NCBI RefSeq assembly: GCF_013364215.1
Contig: NZ_CP054923.1
Location: forward strand, 6,200,001-6,264,000
Reading direction: 5' to 3'
DNA length: 64,000 nt
Origin: Verrucosispora sp. NA02020
GTDB taxonomy: Bacteria > Actinomycetota > Actinomycetes > Mycobacteriales > Micromonosporaceae
In this document: positions 18,079-26,627 of the stretch, piece after piece
Position numbering within the stretch: position 1 is the first letter of the stretch
Layout of the letters: each line of letters opens with the position of its first letter
Made by a program: the position numbers and the translations under genes
The notes under the pieces: generated by a model
What the model saw: the letters and a program-made list of their open reading frames with translations, nothing else
Told to the model about the DNA's origin: nothing
Databases searched by the model: none

Positions 18079-18985
18079 GGGTGCTCTCCCTCCGGGAGAA
18101 GAGTTCGGAGACCCGGTGTCGGCGCTGGTCCAACCGGTGCAGCGGCAGGTCCAGCTCGGCCACCGCACCGAGGATCAGGTCGTAGGTGCCGTCGTCGGCG
18201 AGCGGGACCAGGAGCAGTTGCCCCTCCCGGTTCACCGGCAGGTCGAGCGCGGTCAGCCGGGTCGCCAGCTCGTCGGTGCCCTCGCTGACCTCGACGGCGA
18301 GCACGTCGAGGGCCGTGGTCATCGCGGCGATGTGGTCGGCGCGCAGCAGCCGCCCGCCGTCGATCGCGACCAGCGTGTCGCAGATCCGCTCGACCTCGCC
18401 GAGCAGGTGGGAGCAGACCAGCACGGAGATGCCGAACTCGGTGCCGATCCGGTGCACCAGGGCCAGCATCGCGTCCCGGCCGGCCGGGTCGAGACCGTTG
18501 GTGGGCTCGTCGAGAAGCAGCAGGTCGGGGTCGTGCACCAGCGCCTGGGCCAGCTTGACCCGCTGCTTCATGCCGGTGGAGTAGCCGCCGACCGGGCGGT
18601 GTCGCTCCTCGTGCAGCCCGACGTGGCGCAGCGCCTCGGAGGCACGTTCCCGCGCGACCGTCTTCGGCAGGCCGCTGATCCGCCCGAGGTGGGTGACCAG
18701 TTCGGCGCCGGACAGGTCGGGTGGCAGGCAGTCGTGCTCCGGCATGTAGCCGACCCGGGCGCGTACCGCCGTGGGATCGGTGGTGGGGTCGAGGCCGAGT
18801 ACGCGTACCTGGCCACTGGTCGGGGCGAGCAGGCCGAGCAGGAGCTTGATCAGCGTCGACTTGCCGGCGCCGTTGGCGCCGACCAGCCCGACTATTCCTG
18901 GCTCCACCGCTACCGTCAGCTCGGACAGTGCGGTGACCCCGCCGCCGTAGACCTTCGTCAACGACTCGGTTGCGATCAGTGTCAC
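18071..18985 (-). CDS. ABC transporter ATP-binding protein (first gene of ABC-2 operon)
   Basis: A 304-residue ATPase with Walker A GANGAGKST (residues 36-44), signature YSTGMKQR, Walker B LLLLDEPTNGLD and H-loop LVCSHLLGEVE. Its C-terminal extension (EVSEGTDELATRLTAL onward) is as in multidrug/antibiotic-type ABC-2 ATPases. The start is GTG 18985, with TAGGCT 6 nt upstream (18992-18997, minus strand), suggesting leaderless transcription of the whole operon. It heads the chain ATPase-permease-ATPase-permease, all overlapping by 4-8 bp. Confidence 0.9.
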   Translation of the reverse strand: MTLIATESLTKVYGGGVTALSELTVAVEPGIVGLVGANGAGKSTLIKLLLGLLAPTSGQVRVLGLDPTTDPTAVRARVGYMPEHDCLPPDLSGAELVTHLGRISGLPKTVARERASEALRHVGLHEERHRPVGGYSTGMKQRVKLAQALVHDPDLLLLDEPTNGLDPAGRDAMLALVHRIGTEFGISVLVCSHLLGEVERICDTLVAIDGGRLLRADHIAAMTTALDVLAVEVSEGTDELATRLTALDLPVNREGQLLLVPLADDGTYDLILGAVAELDLPLHRLDQRRHRVSELFSRRESTHA

Positions 18986-19248
18986 GTCGACAGCCTAGAG
19001 AGGGTCGGCAATGTTCCGGACCCCGGTGAGGGCCCCTGTTTCCCCTGATCCTCCCCGGGTGGCCGCCCCCTAGGGTGAGGCGTCCCGGACCTGGGCCGGC
19101 ATCCCCGCCACCACCGGCACGCCGGAGTCGGTTGCGTACGCCGGGCCGGAAGAGGAGGATTCGACCCCGCACACTCAGTGATCGCGGCATTTGGTACACC
19201 ATGGAGCATGCGACACGACAACCGGCGGAAGTGGCGGGCAGGAGGACG

Positions 19249-20808
19249 ATGACGGCTGGCGGGCCCAAGGTGAGCGTGGTGGTGCCGGCGTACAACGCGG
19301 CCGGGACCATCCAGACGCTCGTCGACTCCCTGCTGCGGCAGTCCATGCCGGCGGCGGAGTTCGAGGTGGTCTTCATCGACGACGGTTCGACCGACGACAC
19401 CGGGGCCCTGCTGGACAAGCTGGCCGCCGCGCACCCGCACATCCAGGTGCTGCACACCGAGAACGCCGGTTGGCCGTCGCGTCCGCGCAACCTCGGGATC
19501 GCCCGGGCCCGCGGGGAGTACGTCCAGTTCGTCGACGACGACGACTGGCTCGCCGACGAGGCCCTGGAGCGGCTCCACGCGTACGCGGTGCGGCACGACG
19601 CGGACATCGCGATCGGCAGGATGGTCGGTCACGGTCGGACCGTGCCCCGGGAGCTGTTCCGCGTCGACCGCCCCGACGCCACGCTCCACGACGCCCCGCT
19701 CATCGACAGCATGACCTGCCACAAGATGTTCCGGCGGGCCTTCCTGCTGGAGCACGACCTGCGGTTCCCGGAGGACCGGAGACGTCTGGAGGACCACCAT
19801 CTGGTGACCCGGGCGTACCTGCTCGCCCGCCGCGTCAGCGTGCTCTCCGGCTACACCTGCTACCACCACGCCAAACGGACCGACGGCGGCAACCTGACCG
19901 CCAGCCGACTCGATCCGGCCGAGTACTTCGACAGTCTGCGCGCCGTGCTGGACATCGTCGACGCGCACGTGCCGCCGGGTCCGCAGCGCGACCGGCTGCA
20001 CCGGCGGTGGCTACGCAACGAGATGCTCGCCCGGCTGCGCGGCAAGCGGCTGCGGGACGCGCCACGGGACTGGGCCGACCAGGTCGTCGACGAGGTCGGC
20101 AGGACGATCCGGGAACGGTTCGCGCCGGGGGTCGCCGCCGCGCTGCCAGCGCTGCAACGGACCGTCACCGCGCTCGCCGCCGAGGGCCGCGTCGAGGACC
20201 TGCACCGCCTGGCCGAGTGGGAGGCGGGCGTCCGCGGCGTCGTCCGCCTGACCGGGTACGAACTGACCGGCTCGACGCTCGTCGTCACCCTGACCGGTCA
20301 GCTACGGACCGGCGACGGGCCGATCACGTTCACCCACGTCGACGGGCGGGACCTGCTCGTCGTACCGGTCGAGGAGATCCCCACCGACCTGCTCGACTGC
20401 ACCGAGGAGCTGCGGCACGGCCGGTTGGACGTCCTCGCCCGGAGCGCCCGGGACGGCACGGAGTCCTTCCTGCCGGTGAGCTTCGAGGTGAAGCGCGTCA
20501 CCGTTCCCGCAGGTGGCCTGCGCGTGGTCTACCGGGGCACGGCGACGGTCGACGTCGACACGCTCGACGGCGGTCCGGACCCGGGTGACTGGGCACTGAA
20601 GGCCCGGGTGTCCAGCTTCGGCTGGACCAAGGACGCGAAGGTGCCGCTGGCGTTGTCGGTCGGGGCCGACGGCCCGGTGGTGGTGGACAAGCGCCCGAGC
20701 CCGACTCCCCCGCCACCGCCGGAGAAGGTCGGCCTGTGGCGACGGGTGCAGCGGACGTTCGGCCGCCGTCCCGGCGCGACCGGGCCCGGCGCGGTCGGCG
20801 CCACCTGA
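19249..20808 (+). CDS. Family 2 glycosyltransferase
   Basis: A 519-residue GT-A glycosyltransferase. Residues 8-240 are the GT2 domain: VSVVVPAYNAAGTIQTL, nucleotide-binding FIDDGSTDD (about 45), the metal-binding FVDDDDW (about 97) and an acidic EDHHLVTRAYLLARR catalytic-base region. The C-terminal 280 residues include an Arg-rich helical part, a beta-sandwich-like region (TGYELTGSTLVVTLTGQL) and a Pro-rich basic tail. The overall plan recalls wall-teichoic-acid glycosyltransferases such as TarS, but that is inference. AGGAGG precedes ATG 19249 closely; ATG 19201 is an in-frame alternative. No membrane helices. Confidence 0.85.
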   Translation: MTAGGPKVSVVVPAYNAAGTIQTLVDSLLRQSMPAAEFEVVFIDDGSTDDTGALLDKLAAAHPHIQVLHTENAGWPSRPRNLGIARARGEYVQFVDDDDWLADEALERLHAYAVRHDADIAIGRMVGHGRTVPRELFRVDRPDATLHDAPLIDSMTCHKMFRRAFLLEHDLRFPEDRRRLEDHHLVTRAYLLARRVSVLSGYTCYHHAKRTDGGNLTASRLDPAEYFDSLRAVLDIVDAHVPPGPQRDRLHRRWLRNEMLARLRGKRLRDAPRDWADQVVDEVGRTIRERFAPGVAAALPALQRTVTALAAEGRVEDLHRLAEWEAGVRGVVRLTGYELTGSTLVVTLTGQLRTGDGPITFTHVDGRDLLVVPVEEIPTDLLDCTEELRHGRLDVLARSARDGTESFLPVSFEVKRVTVPAGGLRVVYRGTATVDVDTLDGGPDPGDWALKARVSSFGWTKDAKVPLALSVGADGPVVVDKRPSPTPPPPPEKVGLWRRVQRTFGRRPGATGPGAVGAT

Positions 20809-20915
20809 CCCTCGGACGGCCGCCGGGGCCGGTGGGGCCGTGGGAGGAGTGGCGCTCTCGACCGATCGGCGACCGGCTGCGAAACTGTGTGCCGGTCGCC
20901 GGAGTTGGGGGTCTG

Positions 20916-22445
20916 ATGAGCAACGGCTGGGTGCTGCCCGACGAGGTGCTGCGGGACGCGCCGACGTACACGCCGCGTCCCGGCGAGCTCGCGGATCTGG
21001 AGTTGTTGCTCACTGGTGCGTACGCGCCGCTGACCGGCTTCATGACCCGGGCCGACCTGGTCTCCGTCAGCCGCCGTGGTCGGCTCGTCGACGGCGCACC
21101 GTGGCCGGTCGCGGTGACCCTCCAGGTGCCCACGACGCTGGTCCAGGGGCTCGACCTGCACGATCCGGAGCGCCGCACGCTGGTGCTCGCCGACGGTGAG
21201 GGAGCGCCGGTGGCGGCGCTGGAGGTGGCCGACGCCTGGCAGGTCCGTGACGGCGTGGCCGGCGTCGGCGGCACGGTCCGCCGGCTCGGCGACGGCGGGC
21301 AGGGCCCGTTCCAGCGGCTGCGCCGCCCGCCCGAGGAGATCCGGGCCATGCTGCCGCCCGGCCGGGTGCTCGGTGTGGTCGCCGACCGGCCGCTGCACCG
21401 CCCGCAACTGGCCCAGATCGCGCACGCCGTCCGGACACTCAGCGCCCACCTGTTGATCATGATTCCGGTGGGCGAGGAGGGCACCGGGGGCATGCCGCCG
21501 GAGGCGCTGGTGCGCGGCGTCTTCGCCGCCCGCGACCGGATGCCGCCGGCCACCCTGGTCGCGGTGCCGTTCTCCCGGCGGCGGGACGAGATCAGCGACG
21601 CCCTGCTGCGGGCCCGGGTGTCCGCCGCGTACGGCGTCACCCACCTGCTCTCCACCGGTGAGATGCTCTCCGGCGCCGGGCTGCGGGTGCTGGTGCCCCG
21701 GGAGCTCGCGTACGACAACCGCGACGGCCAGTGGCGCTGGCGCGAGGACATCCCGCCGCGCAACCGCCGGTTGGCGCTGACCCAGTCCGAGGTCGACGAT
21801 CTGCTGGACCGGGGTTTCCCGTTGCCCGAGTGGCACACCCCGCCCGCGGTGGCGAAGGAGTTGACGCGGGCCCGGCCACCCCGGCGGCACCGTGGGCTGG
21901 TGGTCTTCCTCACCGGGCTCTCCGGTTCGGGCAAGTCGACGGTCGCCCGGGGGCTCGCCGACACGCTGCGCGAGCAGGGCGAGCGTACGGTGACGCTGCT
22001 CGACGGCGACGTGGTGCGCCGCGAGCTGACCGCCGGGCTGGGCTTCAGCAGGGCCGACCGGGACACCAACGTGCGCCGGATCGGCTGGGTGGCCGCCGAG
22101 ATCGCCCGGCACCGGGGCATCGCCATCTGCTGCCCGATCGCCCCGTACGCCCAGGCCCGGGCGACCGCCCGGGAGATGGCCACGGCGGCGGGCGCCGGTT
22201 TCGTCCTGGTGCACGTGGCCACGCCGTTGGAGGTGTGCGAGCAGCGCGACCGCAAGGGCCTGTACGCGCGGGCGCGGGCAGGTCTGCTCACCGGCATGAC
22301 CGGCATCGACGACCCGTACGAGGAACCGACCGACGCCGACCTGGTGCTCGACACGACGGATCTCGCGGTGGAGAACGCCGTGCACGCGGTCCTGCACCAG
22401 CTCACCGAGACCGGCTGGGTCGAGCCGCCGCGTCCCGCGCTCTGA
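20916..22445 (+). CDS. Adenylyl-sulfate kinase with degenerate N-terminal ATP-sulfurylase domain
   Basis: A 509-residue fusion. Residues 1-320 follow the PUA-like plus ATP-sulfurylase layout (LLLTGAYAPLTGFMTRAD, WPVAVTLQVP), but the catalytic motifs are gone. The QTRNPxH position reads VVADRPLHRPQ, and no HPLVG or GRDHAG motif is present. Residues 325-505 are a complete APS kinase: P-loop GLSGSGKST (about 334), LLDGDVVRRELT, DRDTNVRRIGWVA, then KGLYARARAG and TGIDDPYEEP. The kinase half should make PAPS from APS. The N-terminal half may be structural or regulatory. ATG 20916 has GGAG about 11 nt upstream. No other sulfate-assimilation genes are adjacent. Confidence 0.85.
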   Translation: MSNGWVLPDEVLRDAPTYTPRPGELADLELLLTGAYAPLTGFMTRADLVSVSRRGRLVDGAPWPVAVTLQVPTTLVQGLDLHDPERRTLVLADGEGAPVAALEVADAWQVRDGVAGVGGTVRRLGDGGQGPFQRLRRPPEEIRAMLPPGRVLGVVADRPLHRPQLAQIAHAVRTLSAHLLIMIPVGEEGTGGMPPEALVRGVFAARDRMPPATLVAVPFSRRRDEISDALLRARVSAAYGVTHLLSTGEMLSGAGLRVLVPRELAYDNRDGQWRWREDIPPRNRRLALTQSEVDDLLDRGFPLPEWHTPPAVAKELTRARPPRRHRGLVVFLTGLSGSGKSTVARGLADTLREQGERTVTLLDGDVVRRELTAGLGFSRADRDTNVRRIGWVAAEIARHRGIAICCPIAPYAQARATAREMATAAGAGFVLVHVATPLEVCEQRDRKGLYARARAGLLTGMTGIDDPYEEPTDADLVLDTTDLAVENAVHAVLHQLTETGWVEPPRPAL

Positions 22446-22484
22446 CCCGGGGATCGTCCCTTCCGGGAGGTTGCCGACCCGCGC

Positions 22485-22512
22485 TATGTTTGCCCATGTT
22501 CGAAGATGTTCG
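22485..22512 (+). promoter_or_regulatory. Probable DeoR operator over promoter
   Basis: Three direct repeats, TGTTTG (22487), TGTTCG (22497) and TGTTCG (22507), occur exactly 10 bp apart, i.e. on one face of the helix. They overlap a possible -10 TATGTT at 22485-22490 and the expected transcription start near 22497. DeoR-family repressors often bind direct repeats of this kind, so autoregulation is likely. ATG 22497 also opens a six-codon ORF (MFEDVR, stop 22515-22517) that would be leaderless. Confidence 0.55.
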
Positions 22513-22537
22513 TTGACGTGGGGCGCGGAGGGTGCCG

Positions 22538-23326
22538 ATGCTCGCCCAACAACGCCAGGCGGCGATCCTGGACCGGGTCCGGGCGACCGGCGGGGTCCGC
22601 GTCGGTGAGCTGGCCGTCGAGTTCGGTGTCTCCGACATGACCATCCGGCGCGACCTGGACCTGCTGCACGAGCGCGGCCTGCTGGCCAAGGTACACGGCG
22701 GGGCCACCGTCGCCGGCTCCACAGACGAGCCCGGCTTCCAGGCCAAGTCGGTGCGCCAACAGGTCGAGAAGGCCGCCATCGCGGCCCGCGCGGCACGACT
22801 CGTGCACCCCGGCGCGGCGATCGCGCTCTCCGCCGGCACCACCACCGCCGAGTTGGCCCGACGACTGGTCGACGTGCCGTCCCTGACCGTGGTGACCAAC
22901 TCGCTGCCGGTCGCCGACATCCTGCACGACCAGGGCCGGGACGACCAGACGGTGGTGCTCACCGGCGGCGTGCGGACGCCGTCGGACGCGCTGGTCGGAC
23001 CGCTGGCCGTGGCGGCCGTCCGGTCCCTGCACCTGGACCTGCTCTTCCTCGGCGTCCACGGGGTCACCGACCGGGCCGGTTTCACCACGCCGAACCTGAT
23101 GGAGGCGGAGACCAACCGCGCCCTGGTGGCCGCCGCCGATCGGCTCGTGGTGCTCGCCGACCACACCAAGTGGGGCACGGTCGGCCTCTCCGCCATCGCC
23201 CCGTTGTCGGACGCGCACGTGCTGGTCACCGACGACCGGCTGGCTCCGGAGGCCCGCCGGCTGCTCGCCGACCGGGTCGGTGAGCTGCTCGTGGTGCCGG
23301 CGACCGGACCAGGAGGGCCGCGATGA
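22538..23326 (+). CDS. DeoR/GlpR family transcriptional regulator
   Basis: A 262-residue repressor. The N-terminal winged helix (QQRQAAILDRVRATGGVRVGEL, then SDMTIRRDLDLLHERGLL, residues 5-50) is the DeoR signature. Residues 75-260 are the sugar-phosphate sensor domain (ALSAGTTTAELARRL, VLTGGVRTPSDALVGPLA, LFLGVHGV). ATG 22538 is preceded by GGAGG 6 nt away; GTG 22532 is in frame but lies on the ribosome site. It overlaps galT by ATGA, so it probably controls galactose use, with a phosphosugar as inducer. Confidence 0.92.
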   Translation: MLAQQRQAAILDRVRATGGVRVGELAVEFGVSDMTIRRDLDLLHERGLLAKVHGGATVAGSTDEPGFQAKSVRQQVEKAAIAARAARLVHPGAAIALSAGTTTAELARRLVDVPSLTVVTNSLPVADILHDQGRDDQTVVLTGGVRTPSDALVGPLAVAAVRSLHLDLLFLGVHGVTDRAGFTTPNLMEAETNRALVAAADRLVVLADHTKWGTVGLSAIAPLSDAHVLVTDDRLAPEARRLLADRVGELLVVPATGPGGPR

Positions 23327-24399
23327 GGCGTACCGCGATCAGGCTGGCCGACGGCCGCGAACTGATCTACTTCGACGAACGGGACGACGGCGTCCGGGAC
23401 CATCCGGACCGGCGCGACCTGCCCCCTCCCCCACCCGCCTCCCAGCTCCGCTACGACCCGCTCACCGACGAGTGGGTGGCGCTGGCGGTGCACCGGCAGA
23501 CGCGCATCTTCCTGCCGTCGGCCGACCAGTGCCCGCTCTGTCCCTCGACCGACGAGTGGTCCAGCGAGATCCCGGCGCCCGACTACGACGTGGCGGTCTT
23601 CGAGAACCGCTTCCCGGCCCTGAGCGGCAACGTGGTCGACGAGCCCACCGAGATGACGCCGTTCACGGCGGTCCGGCCCGGGCAGGGGCGCTGCGAGGTG
23701 GTCTGTTTCACCGACGACCACCATGGCTCCTTCGCCGGCCTACCGCCGCGCCGGGTCCGTACCGTGCTCGACGCGCTGGCCGACCGGACCGCCGCGCTGG
23801 GCGAGTTGCCTGGAGTGGAGCAGGTGTTCTGCTTCGAGAACCGGGGGGTGGAGATCGGCGTGACCCTGCACCACCCGCACGGGCAGATCTACGCGTTCCC
23901 GTTCGTCACGCCGCGTACCCGGTCGCTGTTGGGCGCGGCCCGCCGGCACGCGGAGCGCACCGGAGGCCGGAACCTCTACGCCGACGTGCTCGCCGCCGAA
24001 CGTGCGGCCGGCGAGCGGGTGGTCGCCGCCAACGACCACTGGACGGCGTACGTCCCGGCCGCTGCCCGCTGGCCGTTCGAGGTGCACCTCGCCCCGCACC
24101 GGCCGGTGCCCGACATCCCGGCGTTGGATGAGGCCGAGCGGGACGCCTTCGGCCCGCTCTACCTGGACCTGCTGCGCCGCTTCGACGGCCTGTTCGACGC
24201 GCCGATGCCGTACATCGCCGCCTGGCACCAGGCGCCGGTACGCGTGGACCGCGAGCTGGGTCACCTGCATCTGCAACTGTTCAGCGTGAAGCGGGCCGCG
24301 GACAAGTTGAAGTACCTGGCCGGTACGGAGTCCGCGATGGGCGTGTTCAGCAACGACATCGCCCCCGAGCAGGCCGCCGCCCGGCTCCGCGCCGTCTGA
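23323..24399 (+). CDS. galT: Galactose-1-phosphate uridylyltransferase
   Basis: A 358-residue Leloir-pathway enzyme exchanging UMP between UDP-glucose and galactose-1-phosphate. Zinc ligands CPLC (about residue 70) and the catalytic HPHGQIYAFPF (nucleophilic His near residue 186) are present, as are NRFPAL and the late HLHLQLFSVKR. The length is normal. The start overlaps the regulator stop (ATGA). galK commonly follows galT in actinobacteria but is not here; a strong hairpin closes the operon instead. Confidence 0.95.
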   Translation: MRRTAIRLADGRELIYFDERDDGVRDHPDRRDLPPPPPASQLRYDPLTDEWVALAVHRQTRIFLPSADQCPLCPSTDEWSSEIPAPDYDVAVFENRFPALSGNVVDEPTEMTPFTAVRPGQGRCEVVCFTDDHHGSFAGLPPRRVRTVLDALADRTAALGELPGVEQVFCFENRGVEIGVTLHHPHGQIYAFPFVTPRTRSLLGAARRHAERTGGRNLYADVLAAERAAGERVVAANDHWTAYVPAAARWPFEVHLAPHRPVPDIPALDEAERDAFGPLYLDLLRRFDGLFDAPMPYIAAWHQAPVRVDRELGHLHLQLFSVKRAADKLKYLAGTESAMGVFSNDIAPEQAAARLRAV

Positions 24400-24457
24400 G
24401 TCGACCGCGACGTGCGCGGGACCTGCTGCGGTGACGCGTCGGGGCGGAGAGCAGGGC

Positions 24458-24485
24458 GCGGGGGGCCCGGGACAGGGCCCCCCGC
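24458..24485 (+). terminator. Hairpin terminator after galT
   Basis: An 11-bp GC-only stem (24458-24468 with 24475-24485) with a 6-nt loop, 58 bp past the galT stop. No U-run follows, which is common for high-GC actinobacterial terminators. Confidence 0.7.
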
Positions 24486-24713
24486 GGGGAAGGGACGGCT
24501 GGCTGTCGGTGACAGCCGAGGAAGGCTGGCTGCTGGGCACGCGTGCCGCGCGGCGGCGACGGTCAACCTTCCAGGACGGGACTGGCATCTCGTCCACCCT
24601 GGTCAACGAGGCGCGCCGGAGCGGGTGACGCCGCACGGCGTGTCCGCCCGCGCCGCGCCGCCGGAGCCCGCTAGCCCGCCACCGGCGACCGTCGGCGAGC
24701 CCGCCGCAGAGAG

Positions 24714-24750
24714 CCGCGAGCCCACCGGCGGTCGGCCGGCGGGCTCGCGG
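24714..24750 (-). terminator. Hairpin terminator after icd
   Basis: Arms 24714-24723 and 24741-24750 pair over 10 bp. After one mismatch, 24725-24729 pairs with 24735-24739. The loop is 5 nt. It begins 14 bp beyond the icd stop and may also catch read-through from galT. Confidence 0.75.
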
Positions 24751-24763
24751 ATACGGACGGAAC

Positions 24764-25981
24764 TCAGGCGGCCAGGCGGCGGGCCAGGTTCTCGTCGAGC
24801 GTGTTCATGAACTCGTCGGTGGTCTGCCACGGGGCGTCCCGCGAGATGAGCAGCGCGAGGTCCTTGGTCATCTGCCCGCTCTCGACCGTGGAGACGATGA
24901 CCTCCTCCAGGGTGTTGGCGAACTCGGTGACCGCCGGGGTGCCGTCCAGCTTGCCCCGGTGGGCCAGGCCCCGGGTCCAGGCGTAGATCGAGGCGATCGG
25001 GTTGGTGGAGGTCTTCTCGCCCTTCTGCCACTGCCGGTAGTGCCGGGTGACGGTGCCGTGCGCGGCCTCGGCCTCGACGGTGCGGCCGTCGGGCGAGAGC
25101 AGCACGGAGGTCATCAGACCGAGCGAGCCGAAGCCCTGCGCGACGGTGTCCGACTGCACGTCACCGTCGTAGTTCTTGCACGCCCAGACGTAGCCGCCCT
25201 CCCACTTGAGCGCGGCGGCGACCATGTCGTCGATGAGCCGGTGCTCGTAGGTGAGGCCGGCGGCGTCGAACTCCGCCTTGAACTCGTTCTCGAACACCTC
25301 GGCGAAGATGTCCTTGAACCGGCCGTCGTACGCCTTGAGGATCGTGTTCTTGGTGGACATGTAGACCGGGTAGCCGCGGTCCAGGCCGTAGCGGAACGAG
25401 GCCCGCGCGAAGTCCCGGATCGAGTCGTCGTAGTTGTACATGCCCATGGCGATACCGCCGCCCGGGAAGTTGGCGATCTCCATCTCGACCGGGTCCGACC
25501 CGTCGGCCGGGGTGTAGGTGATGGTGACCGTACCCGGGCCGGGGACCACGAAGTCGGTGGCGCGGTACTGGTCGCCGTGGGCGTGCCGGCCGATGATGAT
25601 CGGCTTGGTCCAGCCCGGGACGAGCCGCGGCACGTTGGACATGATGATCGGCTCGCGGAAGACGACGCCGCCGAGGATGTTGCGGATGGTGCCGTTCGGC
25701 GACCGCCACATCTTCTTCAGCCCGAACTCCTCCACCCGGGCCTCGTCCGGGGTGATCGTGGCGCACTTGACGCCGACGCCGTGCTCCTTGATGGCGTTCG
25801 CGGCGTCGACGGTCACCTGGTCGTCGGTGGCGTCACGGTGCTGGATCGACAGGTCGTAGTAGTGCAGGTCGACGTCGAGGTAGGGCAGGATCAGCTGTTC
25901 GCGGATCTGCTTCCAGATGATCCGGGTCATCTCGTCGCCGTCGAGCTCCACGACCGGGTTGTTTACCTTGATCTTCGCCAT
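24764..25981 (-). CDS. icd: NADP-dependent isocitrate dehydrogenase
   Basis: A 405-residue TCA-cycle enzyme making 2-oxoglutarate and NADPH. It begins [23 protein letters not shown], typical of the dimeric, eukaryotic-like type II NADP-IDH family. Substrate-binding [12 protein letters not shown] and the metal/substrate region [28 protein letters not shown] are intact. NADP contacts lie in [21 protein letters not shown] 25981 has GAGGAG about 9 nt upstream. A CAGTAC-4-GTACTG inverted repeat lies 36 bp upstream (26017-26032) and might be a regulator site. Confidence 0.96.
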   Translation of the reverse strand: MAKIKVNNPVVELDGDEMTRIIWKQIREQLILPYLDVDLHYYDLSIQHRDATDDQVTVDAANAIKEHGVGVKCATITPDEARVEEFGLKKMWRSPNGTIRNILGGVVFREPIIMSNVPRLVPGWTKPIIIGRHAHGDQYRATDFVVPGPGTVTITYTPADGSDPVEMEIANFPGGGIAMGMYNYDDSIRDFARASFRYGLDRGYPVYMSTKNTILKAYDGRFKDIFAEVFENEFKAEFDAAGLTYEHRLIDDMVAAALKWEGGYVWACKNYDGDVQSDTVAQGFGSLGLMTSVLLSPDGRTVEAEAAHGTVTRHYRQWQKGEKTSTNPIASIYAWTRGLAHRGKLDGTPAVTEFANTLEEVIVSTVESGQMTKDLALLISRDAPWQTTDEFMNTLDENLARRLAA

Positions 25982-26146
25982 CGGCCGGCGCTCCTCTCAG
26001 GGGACACATGCTCAAGCAGTACGAGCGTACTGGATCCGCCCCGAGCGGAAACATCGCGGCCACCCGTTCGCCGACGGGCAGGTGCCGGACGCGGCCTCCG
26101 GGCCCGACGGGAGTTACCCCGCCAGACCCGGCGCATGCGCGGTGGA

Positions 26147-26545
26147 TCAGTCGGCCTGCTCGGTGCCGTGCAGCCACTGGACCACCTGCAGGATCACCCC
26201 GTTGGGGTCGGTGACCTGGAAGAACCGCTCCCCCCAGGGCTCGGTCTGCAACTCGGTGACGATCGGCACACCGGCGGCCTGGAGGCGGGCGTACTCGGTG
26301 TCGATGTCGTCCACCACGAAGACGACGAGCAGGCCCTCGGCCCGCTGATCCTTCAGGCTCGGGGGCTGGAGGCTGGCCAGGCCCGTACGCAGGAAGATCA
26401 GGTTGAAGCCGACCCCGTCCCGGGCCAGCGAGACGAACCCGTCGGCCGACATCTCCTCCCGGAACCCGAAGTGCTGCTTGACGAACTCGGCCGACGTCGT
26501 CACGTCCTCGACGTTGAGCGAGATGGCCGAACCGGTGATCTGCAT
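26147..26545 (-). CDS. VOC (glyoxalase/bleomycin-resistance fold) protein
   Basis: A 132-residue single-domain vicinal oxygen chelate protein. It has paired beta-alpha-beta-beta-beta units: ITGSAISLNVEDVTTSAEFVKQHFGF, then FNLIFL, LLVVFVVDDIDTEYARLQAAGVPIVTELQTEPWG, and ERFFQVTDPNGVILQVVQW. Such proteins may be enzymes or drug-binding resistance proteins; no specific activity can be called. ATG 26545 has AGGTGGGAG upstream. It is divergent from a TetR gene, with four evenly spaced GTAC motifs between them, so it is a likely target of that regulator. Confidence 0.85.
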   Translation of the reverse strand: MQITGSAISLNVEDVTTSAEFVKQHFGFREEMSADGFVSLARDGVGFNLIFLRTGLASLQPPSLKDQRAEGLLVVFVVDDIDTEYARLQAAGVPIVTELQTEPWGERFFQVTDPNGVILQVVQWLHGTEQAD

Positions 26546-26575
26546 GCGCTCTCCCACCTTGCGGAAACTTACTCC

Positions 26576-26600
26576 GTACATTGTACATCGTACTGCGTAC
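26576..26600. promoter_or_regulatory. Probable TetR operator: four GTAC motifs every 7 bp
   Basis: GTAC occurs at 26576, 26583, 26590 and 26597, an exact 7-bp period, in the 82-bp gap between the divergent VOC and TetR genes. Each GTAC is self-complementary, so the array reads similarly on both strands. This fits binding by the adjacent TetR protein to control both genes. Confidence 0.5.
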
Positions 26601-26627
26601 AGAGATTTGGCCTGCAAAGATCGGAGA

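Larger units (their letters stand above)
24400..24763. other. Convergent intergenic region galT / icd, no gene seen
   Basis: The 364 bp between convergent galT and icd hold two hairpins (24458-24485 and 24714-24750) and no reading frame with protein-like composition or a ribosome site. The reading frames here are Arg/Gly-rich, as expected from GC-rich non-coding sequence. Confidence 0.6.

Noticed and set aside
24400..24763. A galK gene expected after galT.
   Set aside because: No reading frame of suitable length or motif; the region holds terminators between convergent genes.
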